Assembly (NCBI GenBank): GCA_013397695.1 | Contig: VYZI01000135.1 | Location: 365,397 to 429,396, forward strand | Direction of reading: 5' to 3' | DNA length: 64,000 nucleotides | From: Centropus unirufus | Lineage: Eukaryota; Chordata; Aves; Cuculiformes; Centropidae | Shown here: piece after piece, positions 1 to 14,193 of the stretch | Layout: each line of letters opens with the position of its first letter | How positions within the stretch are numbered: the stretch's first letter is position 1 | The notes under the pieces: model-generated | What the model saw: the letters and a program-made list of their open reading frames with translations, nothing else | The model's database searches: none | What the model was told of the DNA's origin: nothing | Program-made: the position numbers and the translations under genes

Positions 1-3000
1 TTTGAAATATTTTTTTTGTTCCATGTGGGAGAAAGATGTGTGTATTTGTTAAATTTTTATGCTTCAAATCTATTAGGAAACAATATAAATATTACATCTA
101 TTTTTATTAAATATATTTATTTACATGCTTTCGACATAAACCTAAAGGGAGTGTTTTGATCAATATTTCCATATGAATTTCATTAGTTATGGAAACCAAT
201 TAGATTTCCTAGCTGTATTTGTAATACTGATGCTTTCCACCGGGATTTTTGATGAAACTTAGCTCATTTCTCATAGCTCCCTCAACACCCATGAGAACAG
301 CAATATCTTCCAGGACCACTACTGGCCTTGAGTGGCAAGGCCATGATGAAAGCTGCCGCCTCCCTCTTTGTCCTATCTTTGCCTCATGAAGAAGAGTGAA
401 GGAATAAAGATTAAAAACTCAGGACTTGGCAGTTTCTGGAAATGTCTTGTTTTCCTGTAAGAAAGGATGTAAATAGAACAGAATCTACCACGAGAAAAGG
501 ATATCAGACAGAAATATATTTTCATCTAGAATTTCCTCACAAACCTGGTTTCTTGGAAATGATTACTGACTGACTACCTTGCTTATTTTCTTTAGTGCTG
601 TTTGAGATTCTTTTTAGGAATTGTATGCTTTTATTTTAACTACAAGTAATTTCTTGCCAATTATGCTGATGAAGCATGAAGCTCATTCACAATTCCTTTT
701 TCAGATTCCAGTTCAGTGCACAATAACATTCAAACTACCTACGGCTGGATTGTCAAGGTAGAAGTAGGTTATTTGCTGCTGACATGATTTGACCTACATT
801 AGAAAGAGGAAAGAATAATCTCTCCCCTCTTTGTTGGTTCCATAATTTGTATCTACAAAAATGTGCAAAGTCCAACTTCAAGCAGAGAATTGGGTATCTC
901 AGGCCAAACAGTGTCATTGTAACTCCAGTTAACTGATACTGAAATGATTTCTTTGCAGATATAAGAGAAAATAATTTAGTCTGATTTGGCAAAAACATCC
1001 TTTGATGTGAAATTTGTTTGTGCATGTGTATCAAGCAGAGGAGCTAATTAAAAAAAAAAAAAAGGTGAAGACCAGTCAGCAACCTAAAGAACAGGGAATT
1101 CCCCTGGGGTGGTAGCAGCTATGGTTTGAATACTGCAGGCTGAAAAAAGACTCAAACACAAGTCTCTTGCTATTCAAGCGAATGCTTTAACCGTGCCTAA
1201 GGTGACTGGTGCTGGCACTTTTTATCCCAGTATGTTTTTCACTGAATGTGCCCAGGGCTGGTGCGTTCAGGGATGAACCCAGCGCTGCTGCTGCTGCTGT
1301 GCGTTAGGTGTGGTCTGTTTGCCTGATGGAGAGGAGGCCACGGTACCTCTTGTACTGACTCCCCAAGTTACCGCAGAGCTTATGCAGGATGGGAGAATGG
1401 CCTGGTCAGAACTTGTGCTGCTGAGTTCGAGCAAGTGGCTATGTTTAGAGCTCTGGGTAATGGTACAGTTCAAAAAGTGTTGTTTTTTTTTTTTTTTAAA
1501 CTGTGGCCAGTGCTAGGCAGGGTGGGAAAGCACGACTTTTTAATCACTCGGTCATGTTTATATCTGCTTGGGTCTCAAACTTAGCTGAGAATTTAATCTT
1601 TTATATCTACACTCCATGACTGAAAGCTACTGCACTTGACTTCACGTAGTTATGTGTGTGGACTGGATTGCATTCACATAATGCAATTTGAGAATAACCC
1701 TCTGATAAAGCTGTTTTCACTACCAGAATTGTTACTCTGAATGGACTGAGGTCAGAATCGATACTTCAGGAATTTAGTACCAGACTTATTTTGTAGAGAA
1801 AGTCAGAAGCATTTTGGAAACCCAGCAACTGCTGTAGAGTGGGTGTTCTAGCAATCACCTTTTGTGCCTAGTACCTAGCCAGATGGTTGGCCAACCTTAG
1901 CACCAATAAAATCATGTGGAGCTGTTTTTACGAAGTTCAAGTTACAATCATCTTACTTTGAATTCTTACTGTGTCCTTTAATCCCAAAGAAAATCCTGGT
2001 GCAAGCAATCAGGCTGTTTGTGGACTAAGGCACCTCTTGGCATCAGCGTGAGAAATTTGGCCTGTGGTATCAGACCGAATGTGATTCTGAGATAGGAATA
2101 GTTCAAGAAGGAAAGAAAAAAACTCCTGAAACTGCGGTACCACTTTCTCAGCCATGTAACTGTACCTCATATGTATTTTTGGACTTTCACCTGGCAAATG
2201 AAGTTACGTGGTCTGCTAAGGGGTTAATCAGATTGGTTTACTTAAAAATTCTTAGCCACGATGAAAAAAATTTTAGCACCTAAGAGGAGCGATTGTGGGT
2301 GAAAAACTGAAGATACATGATTTATCACTCCCCTCACAAATAAAATTTATTCATTGCATCCACCAGCCATCACACAGATGGTCAGAAAATTGGCTTTGTG
2401 TAGGGATGTGGATTCAGGCATGAATATTAATATGAGACAGATGTAAACGCATATTAATATGCATTTGCTTTGCATGGACTGACATTACAATATTTTCATT
2501 AAAGAAACCACATTTGAAATGGAAAGTATAGGTCACCTTTTAAAAACATGAAATGGTAGGGTACAATGTATTTGCACTTCTCTAGAACAACAGGAATGAC
2601 TGAATAAATATTTGCTTTTAAAAATAAGTCTGCGTTACATTTCTTGTGGCAAAATGTTTTGAATTCAACATAATAATAATTAATAAATCAGGGAGACATC
2701 TCTCACTTGGTGGTTGAAACATATTTCCTCTTTTTTGTCTGCCTTGTTACACTGGCAGTAATGCATACCATAATGTTTGGGTGATAGATACAGGGCTTCA
2801 GACTGGCATACGGTGAAGTTCAGCTAAGTTAGGTAGACTTACTAAACTCATCCTGTCTCAAAATGCACCATTCAATATGTTGTTGTTTTTCTAATGGCAG
2901 CAATGCATAAACCCCATAAGACTGATGAAAATACAGCACTTCACACGGGGATTTTTTTGTAGGGGACAGCACTGATGCTTGCAGTAGCATTCATGTTTGT

Positions 3001-5105
3001 CTATTGTTAGTATTTGCTCATGGTAACATCATGCATTTGCCCAAAAAGATATATGACGTCATTATATATGTCATATTATAAAAAACTATTTCATGGATAT
3101 TTTGCTAAGAAGTTGTTGCAGCGGCTGGGTAACAGAAACATAATTTCAAGTAGGAAATCGGGTTAATCTTGTTATATAAAACATTCGGGTGCTTTCTAGC
3201 TGGTATTCATAATGCTTGAGTGTCAGTATAAACGGTTTTCTAAGTATAAATATTTGGCGAGGAGAGGTTGTTGAAGGTAAGATCCAAGGCATCAGCAGGC
3301 TGTCCAGTGTCCTGTCAGATCCCACGCCCTCTTCAAAACGTGATTATGGGGTTATAAATCTGTGGAAGCACCTGGGCTGACTTCTGCTTTCATTGCAGCG
3401 TAGGTAGGTGGGAGTCCACATCCTGTGCGTGCAGGTGTGAGCTCAGGATCTGACTCACTCTTCTACACCTGTGTCATTTGAAGATGGCACAAGTGCTGCT
3501 GTAAGCCAGACAGAGCTTGTTGCCCATGTCTAATCCCACCTATAAGGCGGAGATAAAAATTATACTGCTGTAAGTGGCTTTGAGTGATGAAGCCCACAGA
3601 GTGTTATCACCAAGCTGTGCACCTTGCTGCGAGGTGCAAGATGCAGCAGAGAAGCGGTATTTGCATGGACCCCTCCTGTGAGGCTACTTGATGCAGAGCA
3701 GAGGAGCCCTGGGCTCTGCTTTGCCCCTGGCACATGCCCCTCTGTGGGGAAAGGGCTTGGAAAAGGTACTGCAGGAGATGTGGCACCTTCATGTCACCTA
3801 CAGGTTACCCTAAATAGGAGGCATTTATGACTGGATTTTTAGAGCATCCAACCGTCCTGAGTGGTGCAATGCTGGTGTAGAATCTAATATCTCACTGTAT
3901 TTTAGAAGCCTCTATGAAAATGTAGCCTGATAGCTCTTCATGCTCCCTGCTGCCAATGGAGCCTTTCTGCATCTCTTGCAGCAGATGCTGGGTAAATAAA
4001 TGTGGACTCTGTGACCTTTGCTCCAGCCCTCGCAGGTGCCTGAAAGACTCTGAGGCTCCTCCGCATATGTGTGTGCACGCATATACCTGTTTAATGATGG
4101 AAGAAGGGAAGGGAAGTTTATATTTGCTTTATTGTTTTTTCTCTCTGCTTTTCCCTTCCTAAGTTTCAGAAAGTTTCACACAGAAGACTGCTCTGCAGCT
4201 CCTGAGAACGCGCTGCCCTTGTTTTCCCTGTGGCTGACTCACTCCAGCTCAGCTGTCAGTCAAGTGGAGCATCTTCGGCGAGGTAATGCAGAGGGGACTC
4301 GGCGCCTGGCTCATTATATTCTTCTGTCAATAGAACAGAAGAGATTTCATTCACATAACACATTTTGTATCGCAGGTAACTTCCTCAAATTCCCAGCCAT
4401 AAATCTTCCTAATTCAATATTCTGTGATCTGATTCATCTAGCAAGTCAGCGGAGGTTTCAGCAAATATGGAAGCTCCCCCAATGCCTTTCTCTCCTGACT
4501 CCCTCCTCCAGCCCCACATCCAATGTGTCTTCTCTCTCCCTCTTGCCCACACACCCCAATACCAGAGAATCGGGATTCTTATTCAGCAAGTTTCTTCAGA
4601 AATTATTTTCAATGGAAAAATATAGATTTTTGGGCTTTTTGGGTTGGACTTTTCCCCCCTTCTAAATAAAAATGTTTGGGTTTTTTTCCCACAATTGTAA
4701 CTTATTTCTGGCTCTAATCCACTCGATATTCAATTGGTTCTCCCTGGGACAGCCAGGGATGCTGTCATCAGGGAGCCTGGCTCTTTGTGTCTCACACATG
4801 GCAAGACTCTGGACAGATGAACTGTAACAAAGTAAGGATTGTCTGTCCTCATTGGCATTGCTTTCTCTCTTAAAGTGTTCAATATTAACACTTCCCATCC
4901 AGATTCAGGATAAAAGGAAACATGGGAAGTGGTAGTGTTCACATAGCCACAGCACAGGGCAATGGGTGGCCAATGGGAGATGGGAAATACAAACTGGTAT
5001 GAGAGAGTGAAGACCTGTCCCCAGAAAAGACGTCCCCCTCTCATTCTTAGGTGACAGGAGGATTTAGTAAAAATGAGGCTATGCTTAACTTTGTGAATTC
5101 CCAGA
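1..5105. other. non-coding DNA, nothing recognised
   Basis: No gene or family-level repeat was recognised here. Visible simple sequence includes an A run at 1050-1063, a five-unit CTG repeat at 1285-1299 and a run of 15 T at 1483-1497. A locally GC-richer patch lies at about 3600-3800. The longest open frame of the window, 4069-4665, lies here and is listed separately. The remainder is AT-rich unique sequence with stop codons in all frames, consistent with intergenic or intronic DNA. Confidence 0.6.
4069..4665 (+). other. longest open frame in window, probably non-coding
   Basis: This is an uninterrupted frame of 198 codons from ATG to TAA, the longest in the window. The conceptual product has no domain I recognise. 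It starts with a hydrophobic patch (roughly residues 18-32), then a mixed basic and serine-rich body, and ends with a phenylalanine-rich tail. No convincing promoter, splice pair or poly(A) signal frames it. Chance alone can give one frame of this size in 64 kb, so I do not call it a gene. The middle part (about 4290-4470) has the balanced, low-CpG texture often seen in conserved non-coding elements, but this is only an impression. Confidence 0.15.
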
Positions 5106-5849
5106 TGCTGGTGTCTCCTTGCAGGATATTCCTCTAAGATGGTATCTCCACAGGCTGGAGGATGACAGATTGAGAGCAGACCTGCCAAGAGGGACTTCGG
5201 GTGTGCTACCAGATGAAAAGCTGAACTTGAGCCTGCAAAGTGCCCTCACAGCCCAAAAGGCCAGCTCTATCCTGGGCTGTATCTTAAGAAGCATGGCCAG
5301 CAGATTGAGGGAGGCGATTCTGCCCTCTACTCTGTTGAGAGCCTACGTGGAGTACTGCATCCAGCTCTGGAGTCCTCAGCACAAGGAAGGACATGAACCT
5401 GTTGGAGCAGGTCCAGGGTAGGGCCACAGAAAATGATCAGGGGGCTGGTATACCGCTCCTATGAGGAAAGACAGAGAGTTGGATTTGTTCATTCTGGAGG
5501 AGAGAAGGCTCTGATAAGACCTTACTGCAGCCTTTCAGTACTTAAAGGAGACTTATAAGAAAGATGGGCGCATTTTTTTTGTAGCGATAGGGCAAGGGAT
5601 AGTGGTTTTAAACTAAAAGAAGTTACATTTTGACTAGATAAAAGGAATGCATTTTTTTGCAGTAAGGGTGGTGAAACACTAGAATAGGTTGCTAAGAGAG
5701 GTGGTGGATTCCCTATCCGTGGAAACATTCAAGTTCAGGCTGTTCAGGGCTCTGAGCAACCTGATGTAGTAGAAGGTGTCCCTGCTCATTGTAAAGGGGT
5801 TGGGATAGATAACTTTTAAACATTCCTTCCAGTCCAAATATTCTATGAA
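5106..5849 (+). mobile_element. CR1 LINE, 5'-truncated copy (end of ORF2 plus 3' UTR)
   Basis: This is the largest CR1 non-LTR retrotransposon copy in the window, about 740 bp. The first part matches the C-terminal end of the CR1 reverse-transcriptase ORF2. A degraded frame at 5119-5421 still reads through family-typical peptides such as TAQKASSILGCILRSMASRL and later VEYCIQLWSPQHKEG. After a stop it continues into the CR1 3' region (gaggaaagacagagag, then ggtggtgaaacactagaa, then gcaacctgatgtagtagaa). It ends with ccttccagtccaaatattctatga, the normal CR1 3' terminus. The 5' truncation is typical of target-primed reverse transcription. Frame breaks show it is inactive. The start is approximate because the 5' edge is diverged. 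Confidence 0.93.
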
Positions 5850-8800
5850 AAAACTACATGCTAATAGACTGGAAAGCATAATGTTGATGAGTTTTAATTG
5901 AGAGATGTGTACTTCAAACAATGAAGTGTGTTCTGATAGGTACCCAAGTGGGACAGCAAAAATAAAAAAAATCTCAAGAGTGTGCTAGATCTGGGTTATG
6001 GTACCTGTGATGATCCTCCAGGAAAAATAGAAGCTAACTGAAGGCAGAAAAAAAGCCTCCTTGTACACAAAATATTTTTTTTTTATATTTTTTCTACTTT
6101 TTCAGTGGTAGGATGAATCAATGAAGAAGATTTGCAGTTGATCACTTGTTTTGCTTTTTATACCACATGAAGAGTGCCCATTGGCTCATTTTCAGGACAA
6201 AAGGAAGTTTCTTTATTTGTGTTGGATCAGACTGCAATATCCTTATCAAGAGCTTTCCTTTCTGTCCCAGCAGCAGGTTGGTTAAGTAGGGACTGCATTA
6301 TTCACCTCCATCCAAGAGTAGCTCTTCAGGCTCTTCTAGGCAGGCTGTTGGCTCTGTCTCTGAATGAATAATTTTGTCCTCCTCTGTTCAGTCCCCTGCA
6401 TATATTACAGCTTCTGTTCCTTGTTTGTGCCAGTTGCTTATTTCCTGCTCATATGCTGTTCTTTGGAATAGTAATTAAGAAGTCAAACTGTTTTTCCCTT
6501 TGTAGAAAACACAGATTTTTACAAACAATATAATTGTGAGCAATGCCTTGGGGAGCTTATGGGTTTCAATGGCTCCTTAACATCCTACTGAAGGCCAAAG
6601 ATCCTCCTGAGGCTGTCAGTGGTCATTAGAAGACAATTCTGTCTTGGTGCTGCCTTCTTGTTGCCAGTTTCTGTGGTGCTCCAGGTTGCTTCTCTCTGCG
6701 TGCTCTGGGGAGTGTGCTGGCAAGATAGGTCACTTCTTCAGAGCCCAGCCTTTTCTTCTTCTTTAGTCACCTTGAAATCGCTCTTAACCCAAGCCAGGGT
6801 AAAGTTAAGCATACATAAAATATTCGCAGCATCCAAAACAGATAACACCCACGTATGTTTATAAAACATTGTTGCTCAATTGAAAAGTGTGAGACGATAT
6901 ATTATAAACTTACCTGTGTGGGGTTTAAATGGGAAAAGCCCCCCTGCACGTGAGCCACGGTGTGGTGGCTGGCACTGGGGACTCCCCGAGGGTCTGTGCT
7001 CAGCAGGTGGGTGCTGCCATAAGTCCCATTAGAAGGTGCCTTGCCCCTACACTCGCCAGCATTGCTCTTTAGTCCATTAGTGGGGTCAGGGTTACTCATC
7101 TCCTAAGCCAATTTCTTTCTGAGAAGAGAGACACAGACAGGTCATTTTTCCAAGCAAAAGCAGCTGCTGTTTCCCTACTTGAGACACGCTGTTGCATCAT
7201 TGCTGTTGCTTCACTGAACACTACCCACTCCCTGAGTCAGCCAGGGCAAAACTCTCCTCCTTTGCTCCTCTGCACACCCTACTGAACAATAATAGATAAG
7301 TTTTGATATAAAAAATTACTTCCTCTCAACCTTGTCCTTTAGCTCCATCTGTACTTTGTCAGCCACGCTCTTACAAATGTCTAAATGGGCTGTAGTCATC
7401 TCATGGGGCAATAGTCTCGGGATGATTTGACCCCCCAAACATTTTCCTTTGATGGGTACTGAAATAACCATGTATTTCTTGTTCAAGTCAGCCAGAATCA
7501 TTTTCTGTCTGCATTGGATTTGCAAGGACAGATGGCTTCCTACGTCTAGAGCTCAATCCAAGTTAAAACTGGAGGGGAAAGTTGTTTGATTCTTTGCAGG
7601 AATTACTGTCTAAACAAAGCCTGACTTCAACAGATTTCTATGCAAAACCCTTTGATTCCCATTTTCCATCTGTGAGAAATTTGGGATGTTATTGTTGGAT
7701 TTGTATCTTTCCTTTGATAAACATATTAAAACATGGTTCAAAATAGCTTTTTATCTTCTAAAAAATATAACGTGAATTAAATCCCCTCTGACTTCTGTGG
7801 GTTTGGAAACAGTTTTCCTGCTTTTGTTACATTTGCACCAGATTTCCCTAATTCTTTGCTTGTGGCTCTGCTGATGTTGCTAGTGCAGAGCTTATGTCTG
7901 GCTCAGGAAGAAGCCATAAAATGAACTTTGGTATGTGCACATTTTAACAGTTCCCTCACCTTAACATTTTATCCATTTTTTGTCCTTGATTGCTACCTCC
8001 GAAACTTGGAGCCTTAGCAGGCAGATCTCAGGAGGGATGATGAATACCAAGCTTCTGAGGTCAGGCTTGAGAGCCTTCTCAAGATCCTTTCAATTTCTCA
8101 GCATAGGACTTTGCTCCCAGAAAGTGAGAGCTCAGAGTTTTCAAACTTTAATCTTCTTTATTTGTGTCTTTTCTTGTTGAGCAACCTGCAGCTGCAAAAA
8201 TAGAGATATCACAGTTGTCAGGAACTTATTGTTGATATGATAATGGTCTGTCATAGCAAAAAATGCTACACTTTTTATTCCCTTCCCAGAGTAGCTTGGA
8301 TGCTATAAGACAGTTACGGACTAAGTAAGGAACACTTCTACTCAGATTTAATCTGTGGTCAATTATTTCCAGTTCTTTCCCTGGAAAAATGCCCTGCTTT
8401 CTGACCTTCACTTTTCTGGTATTATTAGCAGTAAAGTGATCATCTTTATTACCAGTAATAGTATTCTTGTCATCTACCAGCATCTGTGTAGGTGATGAGT
8501 CCAGCAATCTCAGCTCTTGGTCTGTAGCTGGCAATGATGCCGTGCATGGCTGCGGCATTTCAGCTCCAGGCATCCAGCTTCTCAAATCAAGCAGGAGCCA
8601 CGTGCTGCAGCAGCCACTGTCCCTTGCCATGCCACACAGCCATGCCAGCCCTTGGCAGAGCAACTGGGAGCCTGGGACTTTTGTTGTCTGAAAGCCCCTA
8701 CCTGTTACCAGGTTGCACTGTTACGCACATTTTCCTGCAGTTCAGTGGCTTGGGGGGGAAGGCAAAGTGTGAGGATACTTTTCTTCTGTGTTTTCATCCT

Positions 8801-11800
8801 GCTGGATAAGATTTTCTTTCAATCTTTCTTCCCAGGGCATGGCAACAGGGTAGTACAGCTGAAGCTGTTACTGCGTTCTCCTGATTTGAAGAGCTGCACT
8901 CATTGTTTCAGCAAAATAAGAATATAACCCCAAACCAACAAATTTAACAGATGCTGTTTTGCCTGCAAGATATTTTGTCCCATATCAAATACGAAATAGT
9001 CTGTTCACAGGATAGGCAAATTTGTCCCACATCTCTTAGGCTGAGAAACAGAAAGAACCCCCAGTATAATTTCCTCATTCCAGTGTAGAGACAGGCAAGG
9101 GAACCTTAGTGTAGTGAGGATGAAACATTGCTGGGGTGGCCCCAAAATCAGCCACAGAATTGTTCTGGGCTCACTGAGATAACACAACGTGAATGAATCT
9201 TTCTGGTTGTTTACTGTCTTGCTAAATTTGGGGTTAAGAGTCGGATTCAAGCCCAAGAACAGCAGTTTTCGTCTTGCTAAGATTTTGTTGGTGTTGACAC
9301 ATTGTTTATTTTTGCTTCATTTAAAGGGTTATATTTTTTTTGGACAGGGAGCATTAATTCTACCGTGCTCATTTTATGGTTAGTATCGTCATGGATATTA
9401 ATCAGTCTGAGTCTGGAAAAAGGAGTATAGAGCTGTGATTTTCACGAGAAGCACACTGACACATTTTTGCCTGAGATGTCCCTTACAAAACAAAGCAGCA
9501 GCATTCCCATTGAAATAATTCGCTTGTGCAAGCTCGCAATGAAAATTCAGGCAGAAGAAAAGCAAATGAAAAGAATTGCTTGTTACTATTTTCATACTAA
9601 TTCTCTTTTCAGTCATTCATATAGCTGCACGCCTTCCTGTGATGACCACAGGCCCAAGAAATGAGGTAGTAAGGCAGGCTGGAAGAGTGTGTCGCTGAGC
9701 AGGGGGCCCAGGAGCCCAGGGAGGGGGGAGGTGACTGCAGGCTGAGTACCCACTTGTGCCCACGTGGTAGAAGTCTACAACACTTGGGTTCAGACCGCGA
9801 ATGAGGTGGCTGGGAGTGTGATGCAAACCTGCATCCCCTTTGCATCCTCCATCCCCTGAGGGTTCCCTTCGCCTGTCTGCCATCAGGGAGCAGTTCTGGC
9901 TCTTCTGATGAGCGCCTCTGCTGGGGGCAGAACCTGGGGAGCCGCTATGGGGTTGAGGACCCTCTTCCCTCTGGCTAAGGCTTCCCATGACCCTCCTCTG
10001 TGTCATGATGTGGAAAACAACATGCTGAAGATGTGACGGAGTCCACCAACTGCTATTGCAAAGGCTACAGTAGAGCTATGAGCCGTTTGGAACAGCTTTT
10101 GGGCAACACCAATCTGGACTGAATTTAAAAAGAGATCTGTCTTGGTGATTTCTCTCTCTCCCTTTACATTCCTTTTTATTTCTTTAAATCTTAAACACAT
10201 CAGAGACTGTTTTCTGGTCTTTAGTTTTAGACAGATGAACAGCAGGGCTTTATAAGCTGATTGTGTTCAGATGTACATCTGCAGCAATAATTGGGATACA
10301 CAGGGAATGGTGTCACTACAACATTTCCCAATAGATGTTTGAATGAAACCACAAATAGAAACCACATTATGTTGTTATTTATTTGATTTAAACCCACAAA
10401 CCCAGTAAAATTCAAAGACATAAGAACAATAAAATTGCCTAGTGCTGATAAAAGGCATACAAGTTTTCAGGCCAAGTTCTTGTCCCCAAATCAATATTGG
10501 CTCATGCCTTGCTTCACAGGTCTTGTGAAGCAAGTTAGGACATAACGTCTTACTTTTCGGTCTCCTGCAGGCAGCGCTAAGAAAGAAACCAGGTTGACCT
10601 GAATGCTTTGGCAATTCTGCCACTTAGTACTCTATCTTCTTCCTTTTCTTTACTCCTCTCTCCTCTTTTCTGCCCCTTCTCCTTCTGGACACCTCCAGTC
10701 GTAGATCTTGTTTTCATTCACCCACCCATTCTTGCACACTGTTTTGCCCTAAGGAAGCAGCATTACAGGGATTTGCGGTCACAAATATTGCCTGTGATTA
10801 TTTATTAAAATAGAAACCAATACAATACTACTAATAAAATAACTAATTGCTAATACAATAAATTAAAACAAAAATAAAATAACTAAATAGTAAAAAATTA
10901 CTCCTTTCATAGGAAAAATGTAATTGAAAGCTGTCAGTCACCCAGGTAATATATTCTTCTAGTTTTGACCTTTCTGTTTTGAGAGAGGAAAAATTAGGAT
11001 CCACTATTTGCTTAGCAAAATAACTAAAAATAGAGTTGCCTGGTTGTGGGCTTTTCTTTCCCGTTCTAAATATAATAGTGAAAGCAAAAAGTAATCATGG
11101 TATATACACATACATACAGGATAGCAGTGTCATAGAAGGTGTATAATTTGATATTTGATTATATATTGGTCTTCCATGCCAGGAAAGTGGAAGACTGGGG
11201 TCAAAGCAACTCTTAATAATCTGAAAACCAAATTATTAACTACCATGGTGAAAGCTTGCTGAAATCAGGTTTGAGCAAACTAAATAAACTTTCTACACCT
11301 CTGAATTTTCAGGAAAACAGGGAACAGATATGACCCACCCCTTTCATTACATATGTTTTAGCAGTTCATATTCAGCTTAGGCCTCTGTGTGCTATTGAAT
11401 CCTTTGTTTCTAAGTTTGTCCATTTTAATTTGTCAAGTTGTCCCCAAGATCATATTCTGGTAGTTCTGGCAGGTAGGAAAAACTTCCATGTTGCTTCTTT
11501 ATACTTTGCTTCTAGCACCAATTGAAAGTCTTTTTCTCCTTGGCTTAAGGAGAGTTGATTTTCCCATTGTTCTTATTTGCAATTTAATTTGATGATTGCA
11601 TGTTTTAGAGCATTTCTCTCCCGAAGGTTTGTCCCGATAGCGATCCTTATGTGTGTGCAGCAGCTCTGCAAATAAGACAGGCCTCTGCACCAAGGCTGGT
11701 CTTGGCCAGTCTCCGAACGCTGCTGCTCCCAGAACTTCTGTCTTGTCACTGCTTGGAACTGGCAGAGATGCTGTTGGGGTTTAGTCACTTGTGGAGAAGC

Positions 11801-14193
11801 TGCAAAGCAGGCAGTGTTGACTGAATGATGAATACCAACGTAAAGTGTAATTAACACAGGCAGGCTTTTATTGCCAACAATAGTAGGAAACAGTTTTATT
11901 CCCTTATTTGCTGCCAGCTCTGGCAGGTTAAAGAGCCAAGTGTCACATCAGAATATTGTTGGTATGTGGGAGTTTGGTGCATACTTCTAGATTCAGTTAA
12001 AAAAAAACCCAAAACAAAAACAGAAAGAAAGCAAAAAGTAAGGATGGATTGGTGTCAGTTTCGCTTGTGTGGGATTTTGTTGATAATATAGTCCTATGAG
12101 TTATTGCAGGCTGTTTTCCATACACTTCTACCTTATTATAGTTCCTTTTGTGGGCAAGTGAGTGTTTTGTTATGAGAAATTAGTGAGGAGTAACCATTGC
12201 ATCATGGGAAAACGTATAGTAAACAGAATGCTCATATTATGAATTTGGCTTCATTTGTTCAAGGAATAATACATATGTAAAAATAAATAGTAAGTCAGGA
12301 ATAGAAGCATTACAGAGATTACATTATCCTTCCATTTAAATCCTACTTCACAGGAAGAAAAATATATTATTTTAAGAGTACTACCAGACTCCTGAAAAGA
12401 TTATGGTGAAAAAATTTGCAACATTGCACAGTGTCTTTTTGAGATGTGAAAGAATAACCACAGAAGTCTGCATAGAGTAACATTTATCACCTTGTTTTCT
12501 GAACTATACTTTCAGAAAACTACCCTTATATTTCCTAGTTTGTCACTGGTATTCAGTGTACCAGAGAAACCTTTCATGAAATTTGTTCTGTGTGTGTTTT
12601 TCAGTCAACACTTACGGGTTTGTAGGACGGAAATTCCTGTAAGATTTCCAACCAGCTCTACTTTAAACTTGATTACTTAAATGTCAATATGTAAAAATTA
12701 TTTCAACATAATAATCAAATAGAAAGGAATAAGAAAGGATTCAAACTTTGTGCACCTACCAGAGTTTATCTATAAAGAGTTAGCTGCAAGGTTAGAGCTT
12801 GTGAAATGAACATCACTTTTCTTGCTGAAGAAGCAGTCCAGCAAGCTGACAGACCAAACCTGAGCCCTGTTTCAAAATTTTTTTAAAAGTGCTCTGAATC
12901 AGCACAGACAACATTTCCAAAGAATTAACTTCTGTCCTTGATGCTAAATTCAGGGTGTTGGATGCCAGGCAAGCTTAGTTTTCCTCTAGAACTGAGGGAA
13001 GCCCACGTATTTCTGGGTACTTGCCAGTGCTTTGCATAGAGTGGGTGTCAGAATGAAGATGAGCCTGTGAGAGCCTGGGCTCATGCTTTCCAGTAACTGA
13101 GCCAATGCCATAAAGCAGCTGCACAGTGGTTCATCCACCCAGGTTCTTCCAAGCTACCACTTTTCAGAACCTGCATGACAATATTGAAAATTCAACCCAG
13201 TTAATAGAAAAAAATGTTAAATCAATGACCATAAAATTTAATGGGTTTATAGCAGTTTTAACACAGTAGGATTGAATTATCATGTTAATTTAATTTCCAT
13301 TTCTAAATGAACCAGAAGGCATAATAAAGGTCAATTAACCACTACCTTTCTTGTCTTCTTTTTTCTTTTACTACCACTTCTAAATCACAGTCACCCACAA
13401 AGCATTCAAGCCTTTTCTGGAAGTTCATGAATTTCTCTTAAAAGACTCCATATGAACAGAAAACAAACACATGCATTGCTTTACCGTGTCCTATCTATAT
13501 CTGTCATTGAATCAGAGGTAAATAAATGTTGCAGAGAGTTTATTTGCTGGAGTTCATTGTTATTTCATTGTTTCTGGAGGAGCTTTGGGCTTTGACAGAC
13601 TGTCGGTATCTCCACCCTAGGTCCTTACAGCCAAGTGGTGTGTGTGAATCCTTCCCCTCCTGTCTCCTCTGCTCACAAAGGGCACTCATCACCGTTTGTG
13701 CAGTGGCTTCAAAGCCTTCTCTAAAATTAGTGTGTGCCATGATGCCTAAAAAAAGCTTCACAGCAGTTAGCCTAAAAGACGATTTATCCCATTGGCCAGG
13801 CGTATCTCATTGCTCCTCTCTGCAGTCAATGATTGCCTCCTACCTTACGCTTGAATTGCAAGGTCTCCAGCTGCACCTTGGTGCTTGCCCGTAGAAACAG
13901 AACAGGTATAGAAACTGGGCACCTTAACAAGACAACAGTAATTAATACTCCAGGTTGCTTCAGAGGTACCTGTGATTTCCATTGAGATGGGCATTTCATC
14001 TTTGTTCTCTGCTATTTGGTATCGTGTCGGTCTTACTGAATTTATTTGTGCGGGCTAGGGAGCAGCTGTGATGCCTGGTTACAGATGCTGATAAACTGCA
14101 GGACAGCTGAAGCGCAGGAGGTAGGGTCTCAGTAATGTGGAAATTAGTGGGCATTCTGCTGTTGATGATAATAGGGCTAGGGTTATGCTGGGG
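5850..14193. other. non-coding DNA, mostly unique
   Basis: No exon or long repeat was recognised. There is a pyrimidine-rich stretch at about 10631-10693 and an A/T-rich low-complexity stretch at about 10800-10905. Locally GC-richer patches occur near 8500-8700 and 9660-10000. The open frame on the minus strand at 8226-8663 (145 codons) has no recognisable domain or supporting signals and is treated as chance. Confidence 0.55.
10631..10693. repeat. polypyrimidine low-complexity tract
   Basis: About 60 bases are almost entirely C and T on the + strand (tcttcttccttttctttact and onward to ccttctccttctgg). It is simple sequence and has no regular repeat unit. It is not placed next to a recognisable exon, so there is no reason to call it part of a splice acceptor. 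Confidence 0.7.

Noticed and set aside
1285..1299. CTG trinucleotide repeat as an expandable coding repeat
   Set aside because: Only five units, and no exon context.
4730..5294. Minus-strand frames at 4730-5188 and 5085-5294
   Set aside because: They overlap the antisense strand of the CR1 copy or its flank and show no independent protein signal.
8226..8663. 145-codon minus-strand open frame
   Set aside because: No recognisable domain, no start context, splice or poly(A) support; partly overlaps GC-richer sequence with few stops on both strands.
10800..10905. A/T-rich block as a second LTR core
   Set aside because: It resembles the A-rich part of the 56.3 kb LTR only in composition; no TG...CA ends or other blocks were found.
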